DNA from: Pseudomonas saxonica
GTDB taxonomy: Bacteria > Pseudomonadota > Gammaproteobacteria > Pseudomonadales > Pseudomonadaceae
NCBI RefSeq assembly: GCF_007858365.1
Contig: NZ_VFIO01000006.1
Coordinates: 234,481-298,480 of the forward strand
Direction of reading: 5' to 3'
Length of the DNA stretch: 64,000 bases
The translations under genes and the position numbers were made by a program. The notes beneath the pieces are model-generated. The model was not told the DNA's origin. It did no database searches and saw only the letters and a program-made list of their open reading frames with translations. Positions 55,166-64,000 of the stretch are shown here, one piece after another (the stretch's first letter is position 1; each line of letters opens with the position of its first letter).

Positions 55166-56203
55166 TCAGCGATTATCCACCGTGGTGATTTCACGGCGCT
55201 CGGCCATGCTCGACGGCACGCTGGCTTCATCGGTGAAAAACTGCTGATACCACTCGCGCAACTGATAGACCGGGCCATCACCTTCCGCCAGCACCGGGTT
55301 ATTAATGCGAACTTTGTGAGTCCAGATGTCCACGTCCTGATAGAACGAGTCACGGTTGCGCTGCACGTAGTCGATGGCCAACGCTTCATTTTGGTCATCC
55401 GTCCAGCCCGGTACTTTTTTCACCATGCAGCCGAAACGCAGTTCAAAACTATTGGGGCCGATGGGTATATGGCAGTTGAGCAGGATCGACTTGATTTCTA
55501 TCCCGTCAAACATGGCGCTCATGCGCGTGAAGTGCGTGGCCGGGCCAAAATACGCTGACTCTGCGACCAAATCACCGCCCAGGCGCTCAGAGTCACCATG
55601 GAAAATTTGATGGGCGATATGCCCTTCAAAAATATTGTGAAAGTACTTGGTCGGGGTGCCGTGAACCGGGCCGAAATGCTGGGCATCGACCAGGTTGTCG
55701 ACCAACTCGCGAGGGTTGGTGTTGATGATCAGCTTGTCCATGTGCCAGGAGTGCAGCCACTCGTCACTGTCCATCTCAGGCAGGTGCGGAATAACCACAT
55801 CATCAGCAGGCGGTTTGCCTTCTGGGTTGTTCCACACAAACAGCAGTTTATTCACTTCACAGGTCTGCCAGGCACGGGTTTTGGCCTTGGGCGGAATGCG
55901 CTTGCAGTAGGGGATTTCAACGCATTTGCCACTGGCGTCGTACTGCCAGTGGTGGAACGCGCACACCACACGGTCGTTTTCGATCGTGCCTTGGGACAGG
56001 TCAGCGCCCATGTGCGGGCAGTAGGCATCAAGCACACTGATCTCACCCTTGGACGTGGCGAAAGCGAGTAAACGGGTGCCGAACACATTCAGGGTATGCA
56101 GCTTGCCATCACGGTACTCATCTGCATCCCCCAAACAATGCCAACCACGGCCAAAGCGCGGAGCCAAGGCATTTTCGACATGGATTTCAGCGAGTTTAGT
56201 CAT
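55166..56203 (-). CDS. Rieske non-heme iron oxygenase, KshA-like
   Basis: 345 residues. The Rieske cluster ligands are in YCPHMGADLSQGTIENDRVV and the following CAFHHWQYD (C-x-H ... C-x2-H). The mononuclear iron site is at NLVDAQHFGPVHG (about 170-182). The CPHMGADLSQG segment and overall length fit the oxygenase component of 3-ketosteroid 9-alpha-hydroxylase (KshA). It would need a reductase partner, which is not in the window. ATG 56203 has GAGGA about 9 bases upstream. Neighbouring steroid-dehydrogenase-like genes support a steroid substrate, but this is inference. Confidence 0.78.
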   Translation of the reverse strand: MTKLAEIHVENALAPRFGRGWHCLGDADEYRDGKLHTLNVFGTRLLAFATSKGEISVLDAYCPHMGADLSQGTIENDRVVCAFHHWQYDASGKCVEIPYCKRIPPKAKTRAWQTCEVNKLLFVWNNPEGKPPADDVVIPHLPEMDSDEWLHSWHMDKLIINTNPRELVDNLVDAQHFGPVHGTPTKYFHNIFEGHIAHQIFHGDSERLGGDLVAESAYFGPATHFTRMSAMFDGIEIKSILLNCHIPIGPNSFELRFGCMVKKVPGWTDDQNEALAIDYVQRNRDSFYQDVDIWTHKVRINNPVLAEGDGPVYQLREWYQQFFTDEASVPSSMAERREITTVDNR

Positions 56204-56318
56204 TTTTATTATTCCTCAGGTTAAAGGGCCAGGGCGCCTGCCTGAGTGATCTTCCCCGAGGAGACAAGCGCGCTCATCGTTCACTTGGACTAGATAATCA
56301 CGTGACCGAAAAATCTTC

Positions 56319-56463
56319 GTAGCAGCTGTCGAGTGGTGCGAGGCTGCGTCCGGCGGCAAAGCCGTCGCAACTACATTCAATCCAGTGCATCAGGCACACC
56401 GCACGCCTGGCACGTGCGACGATTGCATCGCCGAACGCAGCCTTCGCTCCTCGTCAGCGGCGA
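56319..56463. repeat. REP-type inverted repeat
   Basis: GTAGCAGCTGTCGAGTGGTG near 56319 pairs with CGCTCCTCGTCAGCGGCGAG near the right end, with an internal GTGCGACGATTGCATCGCCGAAC region. It matches the other REP elements in the window and separates the kshA-like gene from the SDR gene. Confidence 0.75.
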
Positions 56464-56476
56464 GCAACAGGCCCCT

Positions 56477-57310
56477 TCACCGCCAATCAGCCACGATCCC
56501 GTGCTCACGGGCAAAAGGCTGGCAGTGAATGGTTTTACGCTGATGATCAACCGCAGCCTCATCGGTAGCCAACCAGAGCATGACCGCCGCCGGGACTTCA
56601 GGAGGTGCCGACCCTCCTCGCAAGGCAATCACCCCTTTGTCACCAATAGTGGCGCGCAAGGCATCAGTGGTCACCACACCCGGATTGAGGGTGTAGGCGC
56701 GAATACCCTGGTCGCCCAACTCGATCGACAAAATACCCGACAACCTCGACACGGCCGCCTTGCCCGCGCCATAGGCATACCCCCATCCGCCCTTGCCCGC
56801 GGCTACCGGCGGGTCGCTTTCACCGGCCCCCGAGGTGACATTGATGACCACTCCGCCGCCCTGCTCCAGCATCTTGGCAACCACGGCGCGGGTCAGCAGA
56901 AACGGAGTCATGACATAGCCTTGGAACACCCGCTCCAGCGTCTCGGGCTGCAACTCCATAAAGGGCAAATTAAGGTCACTGCCCTGATAAATCGCATTAT
57001 TGACCAGCACATCAACCCGGCCATACTCGGCAAACACTGCCTCACTGGCCGCCAGAACGGAGTCACTGTCCAGCAAGTCCATCGGCACCACCAACGCCTT
57101 GCGCCCCAGTTCGCGAACCGCCGCAGCGGTTCCGTTCAAGCTGCCGGGCAGCGCCGTGCCGTCCGGGTTGCGCAGGCCGTGAGCATGGCTTTGGCCCTCG
57201 TCCAGGCTGCGGGCGCTAATGGCCACATCAAACCCCGCACGGGCAAAAGCCAAGGCGGTTTCGCGACCAATGCCCCGGCTGGCGCCGGTAATAAATGCCA
57301 CTTTTCTCAT
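56477..57310 (-). CDS. SDR oxidoreductase in steroid-type cluster
   Basis: 277 residues: ITGASRGIGRETALAFA, NNAIYQG (variant of the NNAG motif), active-site NVTSGAGESDPP with YAYGAGKAAV (Tyr/Lys), and ALNPGVVTTDALRATI-type C-terminus. It is longer than usual, with an inserted loop around 40-60. Substrate unknown, but the position between the KshA-like oxygenase and a 3-alpha-HSD-like gene suggests steroid or related alicyclic oxidation. AAGGA lies 7 bases before ATG 57310. Confidence 0.82.
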   Translation of the reverse strand: MRKVAFITGASRGIGRETALAFARAGFDVAISARSLDEGQSHAHGLRNPDGTALPGSLNGTAAAVRELGRKALVVPMDLLDSDSVLAASEAVFAEYGRVDVLVNNAIYQGSDLNLPFMELQPETLERVFQGYVMTPFLLTRAVVAKMLEQGGGVVINVTSGAGESDPPVAAGKGGWGYAYGAGKAAVSRLSGILSIELGDQGIRAYTLNPGVVTTDALRATIGDKGVIALRGGSAPPEVPAAVMLWLATDEAAVDHQRKTIHCQPFAREHGIVADWR

Positions 57311-57327
57311 GTGTCGTCCTTAATAAG

Positions 57328-58095
57328 TCAGAAACGCTGTGCGCGAACCATTGCGTCCATACCACCGTCGACAAACACCACGCTGCCGGTGACAAAACTG
57401 GCCTGTGCGGATTGCAAAAACGCCACCACATTGGCAATTTCTTCGGGATGCCCGGCACGGCCCAGGGGCGCCACAAACTCACGTACCGACTTGCCAAACC
57501 GCGCGTCATCTTTGGCCGCCTGATGCAGGGGCGTTTCTACGGCACCCGGTGCAACGACGTTCAAGCGAATGCCTTGAGCGGCCCATTGCACCGACTTGGT
57601 CCGCGCCTGACAGGTCACCGCGTACTTGGAGCTGGCATAGGCAATGTGCGGCTGAGCCAGTGTGTCGGCCAGGGTCAGTGCTTGCGCCTCGTCGCCGGCG
57701 AGCATCGCCCCGACCATCGGTTGCTGGTCTGCACCGGCGTGGGTGGCAGCCACCGAGCCAATCACTACAGCGGCCGGATGTTGACCTTTAGCCAAGGCAT
57801 CGGCCAAACCATCAAGCAACTCAGTGACGCCAAAATAATTCACCGCCAGCACCAGACTGCTGGACGTGGCCGTCACCCCCAAACCGGCACAACAGACCAA
57901 CCCGTCAAGCACCCCGCCGGACTGCTCAAGTACCTGAGCCACCGCCGCCTGACGGCCATCACGGGTCGACAGATCCGCGACCACCTCGGCATTGGCGCGG
58001 TCTATTCCAATGATGCGGTGGCCTGCGGCGCGCAATTGGGCACACACCGCAGCGCCGATTCCAGACGCAGAACCGCTGACAGCTGTAACGGGCAT
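57328..58095 (-). CDS. 3-alpha-hydroxysteroid dehydrogenase/carbonyl reductase-like SDR
   Basis: 255 residues, closely resembling HsdA of Comamonas testosteroni in many segments: SGSASGIGAAVCAQLRAAGH, IGIDRANAEVVADLST, DGLVCCAGLGV, VNYFGVTELLDGL, YASSKYAVTC (Tyr/Lys) and the C-terminus VFVDGGMDAMVRAQRF. HsdA interconverts 3-alpha-hydroxy and 3-keto steroids. ATG 58095 is preceded by AAGGAA. The match is from memory, but the shared pattern is strong. Confidence 0.8.
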   Translation of the reverse strand: MPVTAVSGSASGIGAAVCAQLRAAGHRIIGIDRANAEVVADLSTRDGRQAAVAQVLEQSGGVLDGLVCCAGLGVTATSSSLVLAVNYFGVTELLDGLADALAKGQHPAAVVIGSVAATHAGADQQPMVGAMLAGDEAQALTLADTLAQPHIAYASSKYAVTCQARTKSVQWAAQGIRLNVVAPGAVETPLHQAAKDDARFGKSVREFVAPLGRAGHPEEIANVVAFLQSAQASFVTGSVVFVDGGMDAMVRAQRF

Positions 58096-58185
58096 AAGAC
58101 ATTCCTTGATGATGCAGACACGATCCGTGCCTGACTGACGAGTGACCGACAGGGTGCTGGGCACCCTTGGGCCAGTAGACAACGC

Positions 58186-59430
58186 TTAAGCGCTTTGACG
58201 AGCCGAGCGCGCCAACTGTGGCGCCGGCACAATCACCGACTCAACTGCGCGCAAGGCGCACTTGGGCTTTCCCAAGGCGACCACACTGTTCAGCAAAATC
58301 CTCACCAGTTCGGTCTGACGACGCACCCCGGTCTTGGAAAAAATCGAGCGTAGATGAGCCCGCGCCGTGTTGCGGCGTATGTTCAGGTTTTCCGCTGCTT
58401 CTTCCAGGGACAAACCGTTCGCCAGCTCCATGGCCAATGCGGTTTCAGCTTTGGTGAGGTTGAACAATTGCTTGGTGACGACCTCACTGGCCAGCGATTT
58501 GCCCACCGAGTCGCGGATATAGATCACAGCCGCAGGTTTGCTTTTGCCCTCGGCCCATTCCAGTGAGGGAATCGCTTCCACCACCAGGCCCAGACTGACC
58601 TGACCCGAAGGCCGGGTCACAGACATGGCGTCTGCCGTCACCCCACCATCGCGCACTTCAGGACAAAAAGCGTGCTTGATGAGGCGTTGCAACTCGCGGT
58701 TGTCACTTGGGTAGGTGGCTTCCAGACGGCCACCGACCACCTTGAGGCCATCGGCGCTTTTAAGCATTTCTTCGGCGACAGGATTGAGGCGCAGCACCTT
58801 GCCGCTCTCGTCGAGCACAATGGTGGCCACCGAGAGCCGATTGATGGCTTGGGCGTAAAGCTCGCTCATGGACTCACTGCGGTCCAATAAGTTGTGCAAG
58901 TGCAAGGCCCGACGCAAATGCGGCAGGAACATGGCGCACAAGGCGCGCTCTGCATCAGAGAATTTAGGCGACGATTTTGGCCGGGTGATGCGAAAGCGCA
59001 ACTTGCCGCCGTCCGGCGTGGAGATGTCAGCGCCCATCACATGAAATACGTTTTGCGGGCCGCAGTAGGCTTTGAAGTAAGCCGATTGCACCCAGTCAGT
59101 CTCGGTCATGATGTCTTCGACCGTGAACACCTGATCCAGCGCCTGACCAATAAAAGGCGTGTTGGTCTGTGGGTACGTCTGGTAAGTCAGCTCACCTTCA
59201 CCCTCAATATCACCTGCCACGATCATCAGACCCAAATCAGGCTGATCGGGCACGCGCAAAATCAACGTCGCGTAGTTCGCCGCAAACATGCTGCGTACGG
59301 CACACAGGGTCCGACCCATCACCTTCGGGTCCAGTGCGCCATCATAAAAATTGCCGACCATTTGATCGTAGTCAGACAATTCGAGCCCCAGACTGGCCAG
59401 GGTTTGGTGATTCAAGGTCACTTTATCCAC
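58186..59430 (-). CDS. LuxR-type regulator with PAS-like sensor domain (TeiR-like)
   Basis: 414 residues if the GTG at 59430 is used (GAGGG 8 bases upstream); the frame continues 222 bases further but that part looks non-coding. A PAS-like middle domain (INRLSVATIVLDESGKVLRL, then EEMLKSADGLKVVGG) is followed by the C-terminal LuxR helix-turn-helix (LSLEEAAENLNIRRNTARAH, then FSKTGVRRQTELVRILL). TeiR of Comamonas, a steroid-responsive regulator of 3-alpha-HSD, has this layout; the neighbouring HSD-like gene makes the same role plausible. Confidence 0.78.
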   Translation of the reverse strand: MDKVTLNHQTLASLGLELSDYDQMVGNFYDGALDPKVMGRTLCAVRSMFAANYATLILRVPDQPDLGLMIVAGDIEGEGELTYQTYPQTNTPFIGQALDQVFTVEDIMTETDWVQSAYFKAYCGPQNVFHVMGADISTPDGGKLRFRITRPKSSPKFSDAERALCAMFLPHLRRALHLHNLLDRSESMSELYAQAINRLSVATIVLDESGKVLRLNPVAEEMLKSADGLKVVGGRLEATYPSDNRELQRLIKHAFCPEVRDGGVTADAMSVTRPSGQVSLGLVVEAIPSLEWAEGKSKPAAVIYIRDSVGKSLASEVVTKQLFNLTKAETALAMELANGLSLEEAAENLNIRRNTARAHLRSIFSKTGVRRQTELVRILLNSVVALGKPKCALRAVESVIVPAPQLARSARQSA

Positions 59431-59587
59431 GGACTTTCCCTCGCAACGGGCAAGGCTCAATGGCCTGCCCTTTTTATTGTTCTTATTACTCGCGCTCACA
59501 GCGTAAGAAAACTCCTTAACAGCTGTGCGAAAAAAACCAAGCGTGTCTTTATGCTGCTTGTCACTCCACTCCGTCAAGCCCTCTATT

Positions 59588-62017
59588 TCAACGGTTTGAC
59601 GCGTCTTTGGCGGCCACGCTCTGTTTGAGCGGGTAGTGACCGGCCGATGCACTTTTAAGGGGCACTTTTACCTTGACCAGCGGCCGTCCCAAGTTGAACC
59701 AGGCGGCTAACGCGGGCAGCAGGAAGATCGCACCTAACACATTGACCAGGAACATAAATGACAGTAATACGCCCATGTCGGCCTGGAACTTGAGGGGCGC
59801 AAATGCCCAGGTACACACACCGATGGACATGGTCAGCGCGGTGAATACCGCTGCGGTTCCGCGCTGACACATTGCCTCATAAAAAGCATGGCGCAGGTCC
59901 TTGCCGTCGCGCATTTCGTGAGCGATCCGCTCATACAGGTAAATCCCGTAATCCACCCCGACACCGACCCCCAATGCCATCACCGGCAAGGTGGCCACTT
60001 TCAGGCCGATGCCCAGTGTCGCCATCAAGGCATTGCACAAGATGGCCACAATCGCCAAGGGCACGAGGATGCACAGCACTGCGCGGAACGAGCCGAACGT
60101 CAGCCAGCAGAACAGCGCGACCGATCCGAACAGCGCCGCCAGCATGACCACTTCGGCCTGTTTGACCGCCTCATTGGACGCCGCCATGACCCCGACATTG
60201 CCGCCCGCCATCAAGAACTGCACTTCATTGCTCTGCAGCCCGGCGATGATGCGCTGGGTCTCGTTCACCACATGGCTGACCGTTGCCCCTTCATGATTGG
60301 TCAGGAACACCAGAATCTGCATGCGCTGACAGCCTTCAGTCACCAGCCCGTCATCCGGCATGTAAGCACGCGCGCCCTGGCTCAAGCCGCGTTCGGAGCC
60401 TGGAATGGCCGACCAGCGCGGGTTGCCTTCGTTGTTGCCGGCAATCACGTTTTTGCCCATGCCGGCAACGCTCTGCACCGACTGCACACCCGCCACGCTG
60501 CGTATTTGAAAATCAAATGACTCGATGGCGCGCATCACCTGCGGCGCCAAACAGCCCTCTTCAATGCCCTTGACCTGAACAAACACCGACATCACATCCA
60601 GGCCGATCGAGTAACTGTTGATGATCTTCTGGTTGTCCTGGTTGTAACGCGAGTCAGCACGCAGCTCCGGTGCACCGGCGCCTATGTCCCCGGTGGCCAG
60701 ATCCCGCGCCTTATAGGCGCCTACACCGAGCAGCAACAAGCTGATCGCAAACACTGCCAACGCAGGCTTGGGCTCGGCCAGCGCCGACAATCTCCACCAC
60801 AACGCGTGCTTGCCTTGCGCCGCTTTAAGGCCTTGGGCCAAAGCCCGGGGCTCAAGCTGCAAATACGAAAGAATGATCGGCAGCATCAGCTTGTTGGTGA
60901 TGATCATCAGCATCACCCCGATGCACGCCGTCACCCCCAGCTCATGCACGATGGGAATATCGATCAGCATGATCACGCCAAAGCCCAATGCGTTCATCAG
61001 CAACGCCAGCGAACCTGGAATGAAAATCTTGCAAAAGGCCGTGTGCGCCGCCTGCACCGAAGGGCTACCGGCGAGTACATCCTGTTTCCAGGCATTGGTC
61101 ATCTGCACCGCATGTGACACGCCGATGGAGAAAATCAGAAACGGCACCAGAATCGACATCGGGTCGATGCCCAGGCCCAGCAACGGCAGCAGGCCCAGCA
61201 ACCACACCACGGGCAACAGCGCCACCAACAGCGCAACCACCGTCAGGCGCCAGGAGCGCGAGTAAAACCACAGCATCACCCCGGTAATGACAAAGGCAAT
61301 CACAAAAAAGCCGATGACCGTGGTCAACCCTTCAATCACATCGCCCACCAGCTTGGCGAAGCCGACGATATTGATCTCGATATCAGCATTGCTGTACTTG
61401 GCGCGAATGTCTTCAAGGTGCTTGGCGACGTCCGCATACGACACCGACTTGCCGGTTTGCGGGTCAAGATCCTGCAAATCGGCACGCACCATCGACGAGG
61501 TTAAATCGTTGGCAACCAGGCGCCCGACCTGCCCCGAGCGGGCCACGTTACTGCGCACCTGGGCTAAATCATCCTGAGACCCGGTGAAGCGTGGCGGCAC
61601 CACCACATCACCAAAAAAGCCCTCTTCAGTGATCTCGATATACCGCACATTGGCGGTAAACAACGACGCCACACTGGCGCGGCTGACGCCATTGATAAAG
61701 AACACATCGTCCGTGACTTTGCGCAGGGTATCGAGGTACTCCGGGTTATAGATATCGCCCTCGCCCTTCCACTTCACGCTGACCAGGAAGCGGTTGGCCC
61801 CCGTGAAGTACTGGCTGAAATTGAGAAAGTTGACCATAAACGCATTGCGCACCGGGATCTGCTTGTTAAAGCCCGGATCGAGCTGGGTGTGCGTCGCGCT
61901 GTAACCCAGCGCGACGGTCAATACGACAAACAGAGCCAACAACCCTTTGCGCCATTCAATCAGCAGGTCAGCCATGCGCTCGACCACGCGAGTGGTCGCC
62001 GTTTTATCACTACTCAT
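59588..62017 (-). CDS. RND/MMPL-type permease
   Basis: 809 residues with two sets of membrane helices: 20-40 and 220-410, then 420-440 and 610-790. Repeated motifs include LVPFLIFSIGVSHAVQMTNA and LPVMALGVGVGVDYGIYLYE, the latter with the conserved Asp of proton-coupled RND proteins. Two large extracytoplasmic loops are present. It resembles hydrophobic-compound RND transporters paired with YCF48-type proteins in aromatic, terpene and steroid gene clusters. The start overlaps the stop of the YCF48 gene (ATGA), so the two are coupled. Confidence 0.87.
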   Translation of the reverse strand: MSSDKTATTRVVERMADLLIEWRKGLLALFVVLTVALGYSATHTQLDPGFNKQIPVRNAFMVNFLNFSQYFTGANRFLVSVKWKGEGDIYNPEYLDTLRKVTDDVFFINGVSRASVASLFTANVRYIEITEEGFFGDVVVPPRFTGSQDDLAQVRSNVARSGQVGRLVANDLTSSMVRADLQDLDPQTGKSVSYADVAKHLEDIRAKYSNADIEINIVGFAKLVGDVIEGLTTVIGFFVIAFVITGVMLWFYSRSWRLTVVALLVALLPVVWLLGLLPLLGLGIDPMSILVPFLIFSIGVSHAVQMTNAWKQDVLAGSPSVQAAHTAFCKIFIPGSLALLMNALGFGVIMLIDIPIVHELGVTACIGVMLMIITNKLMLPIILSYLQLEPRALAQGLKAAQGKHALWWRLSALAEPKPALAVFAISLLLLGVGAYKARDLATGDIGAGAPELRADSRYNQDNQKIINSYSIGLDVMSVFVQVKGIEEGCLAPQVMRAIESFDFQIRSVAGVQSVQSVAGMGKNVIAGNNEGNPRWSAIPGSERGLSQGARAYMPDDGLVTEGCQRMQILVFLTNHEGATVSHVVNETQRIIAGLQSNEVQFLMAGGNVGVMAASNEAVKQAEVVMLAALFGSVALFCWLTFGSFRAVLCILVPLAIVAILCNALMATLGIGLKVATLPVMALGVGVGVDYGIYLYERIAHEMRDGKDLRHAFYEAMCQRGTAAVFTALTMSIGVCTWAFAPLKFQADMGVLLSFMFLVNVLGAIFLLPALAAWFNLGRPLVKVKVPLKSASAGHYPLKQSVAAKDASNR

Positions 62018-62994
62018 CGGCTGCCTCCTAGCGCGGAAACACTGCCGTCAGTGCCTTGAAACACACCGCGTTCGCCCCCCACCAGCAAGCGTTGAGCACC
62101 CGCCAATACTGCTGACGTCAACGTGCCCAACCCTGGCAAGCGCGTCACGTTGACCAGATGGCCGTTACCGTCCAGCCGCACCAACGAACTGCCTGCACCG
62201 ACAATCAACAAACCGGCGCCATTGGGCAGTAATGCATGGCCATACAAGGGCAGCGTGTTACCCACGTCGACCGCAGACCAGTTCTTGCCGAAATCCTGAC
62301 TGACAAACACATGCCCGCGCATACCGTAAGTGACCCAGCGATCAGCGCTCAGACGCACCACACCGAACAGCGAGCCGTTATAAAAAGGCGGGAGCTTCTC
62401 CCAGTTATGACCGCCATCGGCGCTGCGCATTACCAGCCCCTGCTCGCCCACCAGCATGCGCCGGCCATCGCTGCCGCCGTCCATGCCATTAAGGTGCGCA
62501 CTGTCGACTTCCAGCGGTTGGGTTTGCCAGGTACGGCCGTCATCCTCGGACTGATAAAACTTGCCAAAACTGCCAAACGCCATCACGCGTTTACCGCCAG
62601 CATTCCAGATGCCGAGCAAAGGCTCGGCCACCTCGGCGTCATAACGCACTTCAGTCCAGTGAGCGCCCTCATCTTCGGAGCGCAGAATCCAGCCATCGTG
62701 ACCGACTGCCAGAAGACTTTTGTCGGCCAGGGCGACGAGCGCGGTCAGGGTTAAATCGCGTTGAGGCGTGACCACCGCTGACTGCCATGACGAACCCTGG
62801 TCATCGCTGAGTAAAATATTGCCGCGCTCCCCCACTGCCACGACCCGTTGATCGAGGTAGAGCATGCCATTGACTTGTAAGCGATCGGGGCGCAACTGAG
62901 CGGACGCGACGTCTTGAGTTTTGTGAGGGGTAAAGGTGAAAACGATGGTTGCCGCGACGATCAGGCACACCAGGTATCCGATCATCGAGCGCAT
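62014..62994 (-). CDS. YCF48/BNR-repeat protein, partner of RND permease
   Basis: 326 residues. An N-terminal membrane anchor or signal (IGYLVCLIVAATIVFTF) precedes a beta-propeller with BNR/Asp-box repeats: LLSDDQGSSWQSA, ILRSEDEGAHWTEV, YQSEDDGRTWQTQ, VMRSADGGHNWEKL and VFVSQDFGKNWSAV. Proteins of this kind accompany RND permeases that handle hydrophobic substrates. ATG 62994 is preceded by GAGGTG at 6 bases. The stop overlaps the RND start by 4 bases. Confidence 0.88.
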   Translation of the reverse strand: MRSMIGYLVCLIVAATIVFTFTPHKTQDVASAQLRPDRLQVNGMLYLDQRVVAVGERGNILLSDDQGSSWQSAVVTPQRDLTLTALVALADKSLLAVGHDGWILRSEDEGAHWTEVRYDAEVAEPLLGIWNAGGKRVMAFGSFGKFYQSEDDGRTWQTQPLEVDSAHLNGMDGGSDGRRMLVGEQGLVMRSADGGHNWEKLPPFYNGSLFGVVRLSADRWVTYGMRGHVFVSQDFGKNWSAVDVGNTLPLYGHALLPNGAGLLIVGAGSSLVRLDGNGHLVNVTRLPGLGTLTSAVLAGAQRLLVGGERGVFQGTDGSVSALGGSR

Positions 62995-63189
62995 GGTCGG
63001 CACCTCGCGACGGGAGGCAATTGCTGGGCAAAAGACATGCGGCCAGTCCTCTTTTTATTATCGTGGATGCTCGAGCCATCTCGGCGGTGAGGTGGCGGGA
63101 ACCTGCCTTGGATAATCGGACTGGTCGGTCATGGACACATCGTCCATATGGCCTAGCTGAGGGCCGGTGGTGTTTTTTTGGGGGGGCTT

Positions 63190-63316
63190 GTAGCCGCTGC
63201 CGAGGAGCGAGGGCTGCGTTCGACGATGCAATCGTCGCCAGGTCGTTGAGCGCGGTGTTTCCGAAACGACGGCTGCGCCGTGGAGCGCAGCCTCGCAGAG
63301 CGAGTCGGCGCCTACT
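63190..63316. repeat. REP-type inverted repeat
   Basis: GTAGCCGCTGCCGAGGAGCG pairs with CGAGTCGGCGCCTAC at the right end, with an internal GACGATGCAATCGTC palindrome and a CGACGGCTGCGCCG one. It ends at the stop codon of the small gene on the minus strand and may end its transcription. Confidence 0.75.
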
Positions 63317-63581
63317 CGGGGCGTAAACGCCAGCCCAGTACATCCAGCAAGTCGCAGCCATCACGCAGCAAAATCATTGCAACGGTGGCGATTTGTTTGA
63401 GGTCGACTGCATCGGCCAGCTCAAGGTCACGGTGGGCCAGGGTTTCCATCAATTGGGTCGCAGCCAGTATGCGGGCTGCTGCATTGGCATGGAGCACATC
63501 AGGCGGGGCGTTACGGTCTATCAATATGGCGGGGATAAGGCAGTCGATGGCGGTCATCGGGATAAGCGGAGACGGGTTCAT
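63312..63581 (-). CDS. Small conserved Pseudomonas protein
   Basis: 89 residues, mostly helical: LHANAAARILAATQLMETLA, then DLKQIATVAMILLRDGCDLL and DVLGWRLRPE. The C-terminal DGCDLLDVLG pattern is shared by many small pseudomonad proteins of unknown function. No clear ribosome-binding site precedes the ATG at 63581. Function unknown. Confidence 0.6.
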   Translation of the reverse strand: MNPSPLIPMTAIDCLIPAILIDRNAPPDVLHANAAARILAATQLMETLAHRDLELADAVDLKQIATVAMILLRDGCDLLDVLGWRLRPE

Positions 63582-63770
63582 AAGTCACACTCAGGAGTTG
63601 GGATTTTTGGTCATCTGTTTTCGTCGCCAAACACGCATTGAATCGAGATTATTCCAAGTCGCCAAACCCGGTCGCCGTTAAGCGAGCGCTGACTATAGGC
63701 GTCGCCAAGTCTGCCCCGCAATCGGCAAACACGTACGAAACATCCCGAATTCAAGTGAGGGGAAACGAGC

Positions 63771-63847
63771 TTTTAGCTTTTAGCTTTTAGCTTTTAGCTT
63801 TTAGCTTTTAGCTTTTAGCTTTTAGCTTTTAGCTTTTAGCTTTTAGC
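63771..63847. repeat. Eleven perfect tandem copies of TTTTAGC
   Basis: The heptamer TTTTAGC is repeated 11 times without a mismatch, preceded by GC and followed by TAGCAGC. Perfect short tandem repeats of this length are prone to copy-number change by slipped-strand replication. It is outside any recognised gene. Confidence 0.97.
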
Positions 63848-63929
63848 TAGCAGCTTCCTACGTCCCTCACTGTTGCCACCGAAACAGTGGGAACGACACT
63901 GGGGCCCATCACAGGAGGCTGAACGCAGG

Positions 63930-64000
63930 TGCTGTTATGGGGGTGGCGAGGCAGGACGCCGAGCCAGCCGCGATCGGGCCAAGGATGGCCCGTCGCGGCG
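63930..64000. repeat. Second copy of the dispersed intergenic repeat (truncated by the window)
   Basis: Reading the minus strand of 41195-41285 gives GGCAGGACGCCG, AGCCGCGA, GGATGGCC and TCGCGGCG in the same order as these last 60 bases. It is the start of another copy, inverted relative to the first, and runs off the window. Confidence 0.6.

Larger units (their letters stand above)
63582..64000. other. Non-coding right end of the window
   Basis: 419 bases without a supported gene. It holds the 11-copy TTTTAGC array (63771-63847) and the start of a dispersed repeat (63930 onward). Between these I see nothing recognisable. Confidence 0.6.

Overview
The window looks like chromosome from a fluorescent Pseudomonas. 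It opens on a pyoverdine siderophore locus (end of a pvdO-like gene, pvdE, fpvA) and carries typical pseudomonad blocks: a tyrB-type aminotransferase divergent from uvrB followed by an MFS gene, etfBA, mqo, and a MucR-type MHYT-GGDEF-EAL protein. Many REP-type palindromes lie between genes. All assignments are by reading the sequence; no database search was run.

Layout. 1-4.8 kb: pyoverdine maturation, export and uptake. 4.8-13.3 kb: small metabolic genes (GH15 glycosidase with a coupled glucose-dehydrogenase-like SDR, cupin protein, two LysR regulators, an AGE-family sugar isomerase, a short sigma-region-4/FecR hybrid, a YgfF-like SDR). 13.3-16.0 kb: MucR-like c-di-GMP protein and a conserved small protein. 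16.26-25.92 kb: one giant 3221-codon gene, the most unusual object here. 26-36 kb: housekeeping and conserved hypothetical genes, a hybrid sensor kinase and tRNA-Asn. 36-46 kb: aminotransferase, uvrB, MFS transporter and an acyl-CoA catabolic operon that has lost its acyl-CoA dehydrogenase gene. 46.6-53.3 kb: small proteins, etfBA, a secreted histidine phosphatase, and a carbonic anhydrase/SulP pair. 53.3-54.1 kb: a tandem repeat array containing copies of the 3' end of the neighbouring araC-type gene. 54-63 kb: a steroid-type catabolic cluster (KshA-like Rieske oxygenase, two SDRs of which one resembles 3-alpha-hydroxysteroid dehydrogenase, TeiR-like LuxR regulator, RND permease with YCF48 partner). 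63-64 kb: REP element, small Pseudomonas protein, an 11-copy heptamer array, and the start of a dispersed repeat also present at about 41.1-41.3 kb.

The giant protein is the best candidate for a poorly described system. Residues around 1930-2070 contain Cys1961, His2001 and Asp2016 with exactly the 40- and 15-residue spacing of the catalytic triad of the Pasteurella multocida toxin C3 deamidase (C1165/H1205/D1220). Two further segments downstream look like degenerate copies of the same fold that have lost the cysteine. About 750 N-terminal residues and about 750 C-terminal residues match nothing I recognise. Base composition shifts sharply near codon 725, suggesting a mosaic origin. No secretion system and no obvious immunity gene are seen in the window.
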